Assembly (NCBI RefSeq): GCF_015160875.1
Contig: NZ_CP063374.1
Span: 5,955,501-6,019,500 of the forward strand
Length of the DNA stretch: 64,000 nt
Direction: 5' to 3'
From: Streptomyces chromofuscus
Lineage (GTDB): Bacteria; Actinomycetota; Actinomycetes; Streptomycetales; Streptomycetaceae
Both the position numbers and the translations under genes were made by a program. Under the pieces are notes generated by a model. It was not told where the DNA came from. It saw only the letters and a list, made by a program, of their open reading frames with translations, and did no database searches. Shown here in pieces: positions 44,390 to 53,002 of this stretch. The first letter of the stretch is position 1, and each line of letters starts with the position of its first letter.

Positions 44390-44929
44390 CCTGTTTGTCG
44401 GAGTGGGCCAGGAGCAGGACGCCGTCAGGTCGACCGTCACTTCACCGCCCTGGTGGGGGTGTTGTTGTCGGCGCACGACCAGGGCGGGAGCGGGCTTCTG
44501 CCCGGGCCTGGTGGATGACCTGCAGCGCCTTTAACCGGAGGCGGCGAGGGTGTCGATCAGGCGTGAGACGGTCGGGTCGGAGGCGACCGGGCCGAAGACG
44601 TCCGGCTCGGTGTGCAGCGTGGCGATGTCGGCGAAGCAGTCCCCGCCGAGGGCGACAGCCAGCGCGAGGTTCCAGGAGGATCTTGCCGGGGTGATGGACG
44701 GCCCCGCGGCCTTCGCCACGGGGGCGAGCGCGGCGGATATCGCCTGTTCAAGCCCCCATCCCGGAACGGCCTCGCCCCCGTGTGGGAGTACAAACGTTGT
44801 TTCCTGCGGGCTGAGGGCGGATCCCTCGGCGTTTCGGCCGCAGCCGACAAGTACTGTCAAGCACATCCCACGATCGGCAAGGTATCCGTGGCGGCGTGCG
44901 TGGAGCGAACGGGCCCTCATCGGGCACAC
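44390..44929 (-). pseudogene. Decayed IS1380-family transposase remnant
   Basis: The minus-strand frame 44929-44531 contains LALAVALGGDCFADIATLHT and FGPVASDPTVSRLIDTL, which match the N-terminal part of IS1380-type transposases (an ALA-GGDCLADLA-like block, then a LFGPVAS block). After a stop, another frame gives ALQVIHQARAEARSRPG, and a further shift gives DGVLLLAHSDKQDAT, the family's D-G/AHSEKE block with the first catalytic Asp. So at least one stop and one frameshift separate matching blocks, and everything downstream is missing. It fills the gap between the esxA-like gene and the lipoprotein gene. Confidence 0.7.
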
Positions 44930-45459
44930 TCCTCTGAAGCACCCACGGCCTCTGCATACGCTCTGATGAGCCGGAGCATGTCCTCAGCCTTCGCATCGTC
45001 GTGCGTCACCCTGACGGAGGCCCACAGCGGCTCTTGGGCAGCCTCGGCCTTCGCGCAGTTGACCTTGCCCACGGCTCCGGTCGACGAGTAGATGAATCGC
45101 CCCTGGTCGCTCTGCTGATCCTGCGGGTCGACGGCGAGCGCGGACTGGGCGACATCCCTCGCCGTCGTGTTGTCCGCCCAGCGCTCCGTGCTGGCCGAAA
45201 GGACGGATTGACCGTCGACATGAATGCGGCATCGCTTAGTGCTTCCCGAGGACTCTGGGTGTTCCGTTAGCGATTCCCCCTTCGGCAGGAGCGGCTCCAG
45301 CACGTCGCGCGAAATGTCGTTCCCGCATAGCGACTCGGGGATCGTGTACTTCTTGCCGGACGACGAGCACGCGGTGACCGACAGCAGCGCGGCTATTGCG
45401 GCGACAAATGTGAAAGCGACGCGGGCCCTCTGCCGCGCGGCATTTTGGATGTTCTTCAC
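44917..45459 (-). CDS. Lipoprotein downstream of the large type VII effector candidate
   Basis: 180 residues. The signal peptide FTFVAAIAALLSVTAC has its lipobox Cys near residue 31. The mature part (SSGKKYTIPESLCGNDISRD, CRIHVDGQSV, RFIYSSTGAVGKVNCAKAEA) has four Cys that may form two disulfides. The GTG at 45459 was chosen because AAGGGG lies seven bases upstream and gives a compact signal; the frame extends upstream without support. It is the last gene of the run eccC - small membrane protein - 171 aa - 767 aa, and may protect the producer from, or anchor, the 767-residue product. Function unknown. Confidence 0.8.
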   Translation of the reverse strand: MKNIQNAARQRARVAFTFVAAIAALLSVTACSSSGKKYTIPESLCGNDISRDVLEPLLPKGESLTEHPESSGSTKRCRIHVDGQSVLSASTERWADNTTARDVAQSALAVDPQDQQSDQGRFIYSSTGAVGKVNCAKAEAAQEPLWASVRVTHDDAKAEDMLRLIRAYAEAVGASEECAR

Positions 45460-45560
45460 GGGTGCCCCTTGCTTGGATGGTGAGAGACGCTCGGCGAACC
45501 AGATGGAGGAATGAACGAACCCTCGCGTCCAGTCGACGTGCACCGGGTTCCAGGCGCCGG

Positions 45561-47864
45561 TCAGTCAGGGATCTCTGTCTCCAGGTCCTTCGCCATGCGG
45601 TGGCCTGCGGTGGACGCATCGTTGAAGCCATCGTTTGTGCCGATGCGCGCCCATTCCTCGACCTGGTCGACGTACGGCAAGTTGCGAGCCTTGGCCGCAG
45701 CAAGTGCGGCATTGTGGCTCATGGCCGAATTGGCGTCCTTGACCTCTTCCCAGCGCTCGGCGATGTCCGTCCCCAGCTCTTTTCGGAACTCGGGCTCAGA
45801 GTCTTTGAAGAACTGCTCCAACACCATGCTGGTCACGGTCCCAGTTACGCCGGCGACGCCAGCGCCGACAGCGGGGCTGGCGATGAAGGACGTACCTACA
45901 CCAGCGATGGTGCCGATTGTGCCCGAAGTGAGGTTCTTCTTCTGGTTGACGGCGTTCGCGAAGTCGCCCTCCCTCTCAGCGGCGGGCCCCAGCACAGCCT
46001 CCTGACGACCGATCGCGAGGGTGCCGCCGATTTCCCCCGATCTGCGCGTGAGCTCCTTAACGGTGTCCTCGGCGCTCTGACCGTAACGTTGGTCCTCCGG
46101 CAAGTCCGGGTTGAGGTGGTAGTCCATGAGGCTGGCCATGTAGGTCTTCTGGCCGACCTCGATTGCGGCGTAGCCTTCCGGGTTCTGCCCCACCGCGACG
46201 AGGAAGCGGCTGACGTTTGCGTGCTCCAGGCTGGCGGCCGCACCGGCGATCGGGAAGAGGCGCGTCACACTCGTGTTCCCCTCCGGCGCGTCTGCTGTAG
46301 CGCGGTTGATGTCCGGCAGATACTCGGACGCGATCTGGCCAATACTGTCCGACATGTAGGTGTGATCCTTCAGGCGGGTGGGGTCTTCGGAAATGGAGTC
46401 GATCAGATCTCTCGTCAACCCGGCCTGCTCCGCATTATGAGCCGGCGTATCCGCCGTCGGGATCTCCCCCGCCGGATGCCCCGTCGTGGCCGCCTCCAAC
46501 GCCAAGGCCAGATTGTTCCGGCCTGCGATGCTTTCTTCGCCCTTGCTGTCCCTGTCCTGCGGCCAGTCACGCTCCTCGAAGAGGTAGTCGAAGTTGGTCA
46601 GCGACCGCTTGGCCTCGTTTCCGTCATCGTCGAGATCCTGCGTGAAGTCGTGGTCCTCGTCCTTGGTGACGAAGGTGCCGTTGAAAAACTGCGTTGCCGC
46701 GTCAGGGCTGTTGGACAGGGCTTTGAGATAGCCGGTCATCGGGTCCCAGCCGGAGTCGGTGCCTGGGCGGTTGAGGAGTGGGTCGCCGCTCGTCCGCGTC
46801 CAGGCGCCGTGGCGGCCGTTGTCCGTGAACTTCTTCTCCGTCTCGATCAGCTTGTCGCCGTAGTCGACGAGGAAGCGGTCGTCGTAGTCGCCCCACCGCA
46901 TCAGGTTGGTCATGACCTGGCCCCCCAGCGGGAAACCGCCGCTGCGGCCTACGGGCTTGTCCGCCAGGTCGATCATCCCGGACTTCCAGTCGGTCATTTT
47001 CGCGCTGTCACTCTGCGACGCGGTGGCGAGGGTGAGGCTGAGGTGCTTCTGCAGGTCGTCGTATTGGTCGACCCGCTTGTGTCCCAGTTCCCAGGCACGG
47101 TTCGGGTCGTTGATGCCCGTCCAGAAGCTGAGGGTCCCGTTTGCACCGAGAGACGTGGCGAAGCGTTCCGCGAACAGTTCGTCGTCCGCGTACTCCTTGA
47201 GCCCCTTGTTGAGGCGGTCGAATTCCTCGACCGTGAGGTCCTCGGGTTTCTTCTTCGCCAGCCTGGCCAGCTCGTCGGCCGTCTTGACGGCCTCTGCCGC
47301 GGCGTCCCGGTCCTTGTAGTTGGCGTCGGAGAAGCCGAGCGCGCTCTGGTCGGCGATGGCCTTGAGTACAGTGCTGGCTGAGTTGTCGATTTCTGTCGCC
47401 CCGTTGAGGATCTCCTGTAGCTCGTCGCGCAGCGCGGTGACGTCACTCTCATGGTGCTCGGGAACCGTCGTGCCCTTCGCGGCGCGATCGGGGTGGATAT
47501 TCATGGTGACGGTGAATCCGCCGTTACCGGTGGACACTACCGTCAGGTTTTTCTTCAAGCCCCGGTCGATCGCATCGTTCAGCTTTTCCTGGTGTTTCTT
47601 GAGCTCGTCCCGCGTGTCTCTGAGGATGTTCCAGATTGATTTGGCTTGCGTGTGGGCGTCAGCGAATTCGCCGGCCGTCTTGCCGATGAACTCTTTCGTC
47701 ACGGTGGCGTTGTAGCCGGCCCAGTTGGCCGTGTTTGCGGCGCCTCGGAGCCCTTTCTCGGCGTCGTCCTTCACCGTCTCGAGGTCCTTGACCATGGTCG
47801 ACCAGTCGTCGATGGCCGTGTCGAGCTGACTGAAGTTGGCGAAACGGAGAGCGTCGAGATCCAT
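45561..47864 (-). CDS. Large WXG-like type VII secretion-associated protein (DUF6571-like)
   Basis: 767 residues. The N-terminal about 110 residues form helices with a WAG turn (GAANTANWAGYNATVTKEFI), resembling a WXG100 module. The long middle is helical and acidic. Near residues 645-683 lies a Gly/Ala-rich hydrophobic stretch (GTIGTIAGVGTSFIASPAVG) that could insert in a membrane, followed by a charged C-terminal helix bundle. There is no signal peptide, as expected for an ESX substrate. It resembles the DUF6571 proteins of streptomycete type VII loci; that name is from memory of the pattern. Its ATG overlaps the upstream 171-aa gene stop as ATGA. Confidence 0.8.
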   Translation of the reverse strand: MDLDALRFANFSQLDTAIDDWSTMVKDLETVKDDAEKGLRGAANTANWAGYNATVTKEFIGKTAGEFADAHTQAKSIWNILRDTRDELKKHQEKLNDAIDRGLKKNLTVVSTGNGGFTVTMNIHPDRAAKGTTVPEHHESDVTALRDELQEILNGATEIDNSASTVLKAIADQSALGFSDANYKDRDAAAEAVKTADELARLAKKKPEDLTVEEFDRLNKGLKEYADDELFAERFATSLGANGTLSFWTGINDPNRAWELGHKRVDQYDDLQKHLSLTLATASQSDSAKMTDWKSGMIDLADKPVGRSGGFPLGGQVMTNLMRWGDYDDRFLVDYGDKLIETEKKFTDNGRHGAWTRTSGDPLLNRPGTDSGWDPMTGYLKALSNSPDAATQFFNGTFVTKDEDHDFTQDLDDDGNEAKRSLTNFDYLFEERDWPQDRDSKGEESIAGRNNLALALEAATTGHPAGEIPTADTPAHNAEQAGLTRDLIDSISEDPTRLKDHTYMSDSIGQIASEYLPDINRATADAPEGNTSVTRLFPIAGAAASLEHANVSRFLVAVGQNPEGYAAIEVGQKTYMASLMDYHLNPDLPEDQRYGQSAEDTVKELTRRSGEIGGTLAIGRQEAVLGPAAEREGDFANAVNQKKNLTSGTIGTIAGVGTSFIASPAVGAGVAGVTGTVTSMVLEQFFKDSEPEFRKELGTDIAERWEEVKDANSAMSHNAALAAAKARNLPYVDQVEEWARIGTNDGFNDASTAGHRMAKDLETEIPD

Positions 47865-48379
47865 CAGTTCTCGTCCTTCTTCTCGCCTGATTCGCCGTAT
47901 ACCGAGTTCTTCCTGCCCGGTTCACCGACCCTCTCGTCGAAGCCCGCGTCCAGCAGGTCGATGCTGCTCATCTGGCGCCGGATGTATTGGTCATTACCCG
48001 AGTGCAGTTTCTTGGTGACGGTCATGTGGTTGGAAATGTGCGCGCATGCATCCCGGAGCGAGGACAACTGCTCATCCCACCGCGTCGCCACATGCTTGAG
48101 AGCGCCTCCCAGCGTGAAACCGTCCTTCGACAGGGTCCCCGCGGCGGTCTCACTGGTGGGCACAGCCCTGCGTCCCCTGTTCCAAAGGTCGTTGTACAAA
48201 CCGAACGCGTTCTTGCCGATCTTCGCCAGGTCGCCCTGGCTGACTGCCAGGTCGCCGAAGTGACTGGGATCCTGGGTGTAGCCCCCGCCGCTACCAGGAT
48301 CCAGCTGATTCAGCTGCATCTGTGTCGACTGACGCTCCGCTGCCTGTGACTTCAGCTGCTCCCACTCGTCCCACGCCAT
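47864..48379 (-). CDS. Helical type VII secretion-associated protein, partner of the 767-aa protein
   Basis: 171 residues: AWDEWEQLKSQAAERQSTQM, a central helix LAVSQGDLAKIGKNAFGLYN, and WDEQLSSLRDACAHISNHMT. It has the size and helical pattern of partner proteins encoded before large ESX or LXG effectors. There is no signal or membrane helix. The ATG at 48379 has GGAAGGAG upstream. The stop is shared with the next start (ATGA), indicating coupled synthesis with the 767-residue protein. Confidence 0.8.
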   Translation of the reverse strand: MAWDEWEQLKSQAAERQSTQMQLNQLDPGSGGGYTQDPSHFGDLAVSQGDLAKIGKNAFGLYNDLWNRGRRAVPTSETAAGTLSKDGFTLGGALKHVATRWDEQLSSLRDACAHISNHMTVTKKLHSGNDQYIRRQMSSIDLLDAGFDERVGEPGRKNSVYGESGEKKDEN

Positions 48380-48493
48380 TGCGCGGACTCCTTCCCCGTT
48401 TCCCCGTGAAGCCCCGCCCTCCCGGACGGGACCGTTCCGCCAAGCTACCAACAAGCCGGATCCCCGGGCTCGATGCAGCTTGGTTCACGCATC

Positions 48494-48649
48494 TCACCCT
48501 TGAACCCACAATTCTCCAGAGTTCGACTCGGTGGTGCCACGGCGCAGATCTCGGCCCGCCAGCCGCGACCTCACATCTCGCTGGTCGGCTGAACCGAGGC
48601 CCACCAGCACCAGAGCCAGCAGGATCATGAAGATCCCCACTCCGACCAT
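48494..48649 (-). CDS. Small single-span membrane protein after eccC
   Basis: 51 residues: a membrane helix (GVGIFMILLALVLVGLG), then a basic tail (RDVRSRLAGRDLRRG). The ATG at 48649 has a strong GGGAGGGA site seven bases upstream. It lies between eccC and the 171-aa gene on the same strand, so it is probably an accessory membrane piece of the secretion system. Confidence 0.65.
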   Translation of the reverse strand: MVGVGIFMILLALVLVGLGSADQRDVRSRLAGRDLRRGTTESNSGELWVQG

Positions 48650-48723
48650 CAGTACGTCCCTCCCAACGCCGAGTACGACACCTCGGCAGCCCGGTTCGAC
48701 CATTCGGCATCCGCGTACGACAC
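48649..48723 (-). CDS. Possible 24-codon micro-ORF between eccC and the small membrane protein
   Basis: A GTG at 48723 starts two bases after the eccC stop and reads VSYADAEWSNRAAEVSYSAL plus four residues. The stop overlaps the next start as TGATG. GAGAGGG lies upstream within eccC. The 12-bp string GAGGTGTCGTAC occurs twice, 42 bp apart. It could couple translation of the following membrane peptide; it may also be chance. Confidence 0.35.
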   Translation of the reverse strand: MSYADAEWSNRAAEVSYSALGGTY

Positions 48724-48724
48724 C

Positions 48725-51700
48725 TCAGTACGCCCTCTCCGGCACCAACCCCACCTGCACCAACGGCTTCCCCCGCCGCCGCGACACGAAGACCCCCCGC
48801 CCCGCAGGCATCGGCCGGGGCCGCACCCCACCCAGCACGTCCCCCTCACCGGGGTCACCCGCCAGCACCACGCCCTGCGACCCCAGTTCCTTGACGCGCT
48901 GCATGAACGCCTCGTACGAGGCACGGCTCGCGCCGGCCGTCGAGCGGGCGATGATGAAGCGGACGCCCACGTCCCTGGCGAACGGCAACAGTTCCGTCAG
49001 TCCGCTGAGCGGATTCCCGCTCGACGTGGCGACCAGGTCGTAGTCGTCGATGACGACGTACACCGTCGGCCCCCGCCACCAGCTGCGGTCCCGCAACTGC
49101 TGTGCCGTCACGTCCGCTGTCGGCGTCCGGCGCTTCATCAGGTCTGCCAGCGCGGTCGTGTGGTGGTCCATGGCGTTGGACATGGGGATGTACTCGGCCA
49201 GGTGCGAGTCCGGCGTGACGCCCAGCAGCGAGCGCCGGTTGTCCACCACGAACAGCTTGCACTCGTCCCCCGAGTACCGCTCCGTCAGCTGCTTGATCAG
49301 CAGACGCAGCAGGTTCGACTTGCCCGACTCGCCCTCGCCGAAGACCAGGAAGAACGGGTCCTGCTCGAAGTCGACGAAGACAGGCTCGAGGTGGTCCTCG
49401 TCGAGGGCGAAGGCGACGCCCTTGCGTGGGAAGCGATGGCCCGGCGGCAGCTCGCTCGCCGCCAACTCCCGGGGCAGCAAGCGCACTTCGGGAGCCGGTG
49501 GCGCCTGCCAGTGCCGGGAGACCTCCGCGGCCAGCGCCTGCGTGGCGTCGGCGAGGTCCGTGTCCGAGGTGAGCCCGTCGATGCGCGGCACCGCCGCCAT
49601 GAAGTGCAGCTTCTGCGGCGACTGACCGCGGCCCGGTACGCCCACCGGGACGTTGGCGGCGACCTTGCGGTCCAGCTCCGAGTCCATGGTGTCGCCGAGC
49701 CGCAGCTCCAGGCGGTTCATCAGGTGGTCCTTGAGGTTCGCCCGCACCTCCATCGACCGCGACGCCGTCAGCACGACGTGGATGCCGTAGCCGAGCCCGC
49801 GCGCCGCCATCTCCAGGACGATCGGCTCCAGCGTCTCGTAGTCCGACTTGAAGTTGCCCCAGCCGTCGATGACCAGGAAGACGTCGCCCCAGGGCTGGTC
49901 CGTGGCCGAGATCTCCCCCCGGGCGCGGCGGGCCCGGAAGTCCGCGATCGACGGGATCCCGGCCGAGCGGAAGTACTCCTCGCGGCGGGTCAGCACGCCG
50001 TACACCTCGGCCACCGTGCGCCGCACCCGCTCCGGGTCCAACCGTGAGGCCACGCCGCCCACGTGCGGCAGTCCGGCCACCGCGGCCATGCCACCGCCGC
50101 CGAAGTCGAGGCCGTAGAACTGGACCTCGTGCGGGGTGTGGGTGAGGGCGAAGGAGCAGATCAGCGTGCGCAGCAGAGTCGACTTGCCGGACTGCGGGCC
50201 GCCCAGGATCTGCATGTGGCCGGCCGCGCCCGAGAAGTCCACCCACAGCGCGTCACGTCGCTGCTCGTACGGTTTGTCGACCAGGCCGACCGGCACGACG
50301 AGGCGGCCCGCGCCCTCGTAGCCCGGCTGGGTGAGGCCCCGCTCCGGCACCGCGGTGAGCCCGGGCAGGAGCGCGTCGAGCGACGGCGGGCTGTCCAGCG
50401 GTGGCAGCCACACCTGGTGGGCCGCCGGGCCCTGCGCCTCCAGCCGGCGCACGATCACGTCGAGGACCGTGTCCGCGAGCGCCTCGTCGACCTCCGGCTG
50501 GTCCCCAGGGGACCCGGCCGCCCTCTGTTGGGGCACCTGCACGTACCGCACCGGCGCCTCGGCCGCCGTGAACAGCACGGGCCTCCGGTCCACCGGCAAC
50601 GGACCGCCGCCCAGGGCCGCCCGCTGCCCGCCGGAACGGTAGACCCCGGACACGTACGCCGCCTTGAACCGCACCATCTCGTCCGTGCCGAACTTCAGGA
50701 AGCCCGATCCGGGGACGTTCGGCAGTTCGTAGGCGTTCGGCACGCCCAGCGCCGCGCGTGACTCCGCCGCCGAGAAGGTGCGCAGACCGATGCGGTACGA
50801 CAGGTAGGTCTCCAGGCCGCGCAGCCGGCCCTCCTCCAGACGCTGCGAGGCGAGCAGCAGGTGCACCCCGAGCGAGCGGCCGATCCGGCCGATCTGCACG
50901 AACATCTCGATGAAGTCCGGTTTGGCGGTCAGCAGTTCGCTGAACTCGTCGATCACCAGGACCAGGGAGGGGATGGGCTGCAGGGCCGCACCCGCCGCCC
51001 GGGCCTTCTCGTAGTCGTGGATGTTGGCGAAGTTGCCCGCGTCCCGCAGCATCTCCTGGCGGCGGTTGAGCTCGCCGCGGATGGAGTCGCCCATGCGGTC
51101 GACCAGCGTCAGGTCGTCCACCAGGTTGGTGATCACGGCCGCGACGTGCGGCATCTGCGCCATACCGGCGAAGGTCGCGCCGCCCTTGAAGTCGGCGAGG
51201 ACGAAGTTCAGGGTCTCCGAGGAGTGGGTGACCGCCAGGCCCAGCACCAGCGTGCGCAGCAGCTCGGACTTGCCGGAGCCGGTCGCGCCCACGCACAGGC
51301 CGTGCGGGCCCATGCCCTCCTGCGCCGCCTCCTTGAGGTCGAGCATCACGGGGCGGCCGTCCTCGCCGACGCCGATCGGCACCCGCAGCCGCTCGGCCAG
51401 CGAACGCGGACGCCAGGTGCGCCGGGTGTCGACGGACGCGGCGTCACCCAGGTTCAACAGGTCGGTGAACTCCAGGTTGGCCAGCAGTGGTTCGTCGTCG
51501 TCCCCGCCGGACGCCACCCGCAGCGGGGCCAGTTGCCGGGCGAGGGCCTCCGCGGACTCGTACGACAGGACGTCGGGCGTCCCCTCGTAGACGGCACCGT
51601 GCGCCGACTCCAGGCGCAGGGCGCCGGGCCCCACGACGACGGCGAGTTCGCCGCCGGTGCCGGCCGGCTCGCCGGGGCCGACTTCGAGGATGGTCACGCC

Positions 51701-52705
51701 CTGGAGGCCCTCGGGGTTGGCGAGGAGCGAGTCGGGGGGCAGCGACAGGCCGTCGAGGAGGACGACGATGTGGGGCCCGTCCGGCAGGTGCGGTGCGCTC
51801 GGGTGGAAACGGGGACGGCCGCCGAGCCGGGACGCGATCAGGTTCTCCAACTCCCGTGTGTCAGAGCCGATGAGGCGGCGGCTGCCGGCGCCGTCCACGG
51901 CGTCCGGGGCCTGGACGTGCGGCAGCCACTTGGCCCACTCCCAGTGCGCCAGCTCCTCGCGGCCCGCGGCGACGACGACGACCAGGTCGTCGGGGGAGTG
52001 CAGCGCGGCCAGTGAGCCGGCCAGGGCCCGGGCGCAGGACCGTACCGACTGCGGCTCGCCGCTGATCGTCACGTGGTAGAAGGCCCGCAGGGAGACGGCC
52101 ATCGGAAGGTCGTCCAGGGTGCTGTGGACGGCGAGGAAACGCCGCAGGGCACCCGCCGTCAACGGCTCCAGTTGCTCGACCGGCCCCGTCTCGGGGGCGA
52201 CGAGTGTGGTGGCGAGCGCCTGAGGGCCGAGACCGATGCGCACCTGGGCGAAGTCCTCGTCGCCCGGCCGCCGTTCCCACACGCGGCTGCCCTCCGCGAC
52301 CAGCGCCCACAGCTGATCGGGAGAGGGGTGGAGGTAGTACTGCGCGTCCCGCTGCGCCTTCGCGGTGGTGATCGTGGTGCGGCGGATCTGTGTCAGGTAG
52401 CTCAGGTAGTCGCGGCGCAGGTCCGCCAACTGCCCCTGGGTGCCGCGGCGCCAGCGGACCACCATCGCGACGGACATGGCGATGGTCGACGCGATCATGA
52501 CCATGCCCATGATCCTCATGAACGGCTGCCCGCTCGTGAAGAAGAAGACCACCGAGCCACCCATGCCGAGCGTCGGCAGGAGTTGCATCAGCACGCTCTC
52601 CTGATGCCCGCGCGGCAACTCCGGCGGAGGCTGCACGGCGATCTCGCCCGTGGGTACCTCGGACGGCAGCGAACGAGGAGGGCGCTTCACGACGATGTGG
52701 CTCAC
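48725..52705 (-). CDS. eccC: Type VII secretion ATPase EccC (FtsK/SpoIIIE type)
   Basis: The motor of the ESX machine, 1326 residues, with EccCa and EccCb in one chain. Two N-terminal membrane helices (about 42-85: LLPTLGMGGSVVFFFTSG ... MVMIASTIAMSVAMVVRW) are followed by three FtsK-like ATPase domains. Their Walker A motifs are GATGSGKSELLRT (near 473), GGPQSGKSTLLRT (near 837) and GEGESGKSNLLRL (near 1126), each with a Walker B (LVLVIDEFSELL; FLVIDGWGNF; YVVIDDYDLV). Only the first has the catalytic Glu, as expected for the family. Such a fused EccC is typical outside mycobacteria. GTG start at 52705. It is the first gene of the run ending with the lipoprotein, and divergent from eccD. Confidence 0.97.
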   Translation of the reverse strand: MSHIVVKRPPRSLPSEVPTGEIAVQPPPELPRGHQESVLMQLLPTLGMGGSVVFFFTSGQPFMRIMGMVMIASTIAMSVAMVVRWRRGTQGQLADLRRDYLSYLTQIRRTTITTAKAQRDAQYYLHPSPDQLWALVAEGSRVWERRPGDEDFAQVRIGLGPQALATTLVAPETGPVEQLEPLTAGALRRFLAVHSTLDDLPMAVSLRAFYHVTISGEPQSVRSCARALAGSLAALHSPDDLVVVVAAGREELAHWEWAKWLPHVQAPDAVDGAGSRRLIGSDTRELENLIASRLGGRPRFHPSAPHLPDGPHIVVLLDGLSLPPDSLLANPEGLQGVTILEVGPGEPAGTGGELAVVVGPGALRLESAHGAVYEGTPDVLSYESAEALARQLAPLRVASGGDDDEPLLANLEFTDLLNLGDAASVDTRRTWRPRSLAERLRVPIGVGEDGRPVMLDLKEAAQEGMGPHGLCVGATGSGKSELLRTLVLGLAVTHSSETLNFVLADFKGGATFAGMAQMPHVAAVITNLVDDLTLVDRMGDSIRGELNRRQEMLRDAGNFANIHDYEKARAAGAALQPIPSLVLVIDEFSELLTAKPDFIEMFVQIGRIGRSLGVHLLLASQRLEEGRLRGLETYLSYRIGLRTFSAAESRAALGVPNAYELPNVPGSGFLKFGTDEMVRFKAAYVSGVYRSGGQRAALGGGPLPVDRRPVLFTAAEAPVRYVQVPQQRAAGSPGDQPEVDEALADTVLDVIVRRLEAQGPAAHQVWLPPLDSPPSLDALLPGLTAVPERGLTQPGYEGAGRLVVPVGLVDKPYEQRRDALWVDFSGAAGHMQILGGPQSGKSTLLRTLICSFALTHTPHEVQFYGLDFGGGGMAAVAGLPHVGGVASRLDPERVRRTVAEVYGVLTRREEYFRSAGIPSIADFRARRARGEISATDQPWGDVFLVIDGWGNFKSDYETLEPIVLEMAARGLGYGIHVVLTASRSMEVRANLKDHLMNRLELRLGDTMDSELDRKVAANVPVGVPGRGQSPQKLHFMAAVPRIDGLTSDTDLADATQALAAEVSRHWQAPPAPEVRLLPRELAASELPPGHRFPRKGVAFALDEDHLEPVFVDFEQDPFFLVFGEGESGKSNLLRLLIKQLTERYSGDECKLFVVDNRRSLLGVTPDSHLAEYIPMSNAMDHHTTALADLMKRRTPTADVTAQQLRDRSWWRGPTVYVVIDDYDLVATSSGNPLSGLTELLPFARDVGVRFIIARSTAGASRASYEAFMQRVKELGSQGVVLAGDPGEGDVLGGVRPRPMPAGRGVFVSRRRGKPLVQVGLVPERAY

Positions 52706-52781
52706 TGCTCACCAATTCCTCTGCCGGCCACGGTAAGTACCGTCCGCCACCCCGTGTCAGGCGGACGCAGGCCGCCGCGTG

Positions 52782-52829
52782 ATCCTACTGACTTCCGGTG
52801 TGACGAGGGGGCGGTAAGGTGCCGGAAGT
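52782..52829. promoter_or_regulatory. Divergent eccC/eccD control region with inverted repeat
   Basis: Arms ACTTCCGG (52791-52798) and CCGGAAGT (52822-52829) form a perfect inverted repeat with a 23-bp spacer. TAGGAT, a good -10 for the minus strand (eccC), lies at 52787-52782. TAAGGT, a -10-like element for the plus strand (eccD), lies at 52814-52819. The -35 elements are weak, consistent with activator control. Confidence 0.4.
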
Positions 52830-53002
52830 TCGCGTGAGCACATGTGCCACCGGCCTTTGAGACACGGGACGTTGCGTGCTCCTCGGCACTCCACGGCGCT
52901 CGCTCGGCGGCCCGGCCGGACCCGCGGGTCCCGCGGCGCGCGAACCGGCGCGGCTTTTTCACACCGTCGACGCCGAAGCATCACTCAGGGGGAGAGCAGC
53001 AG

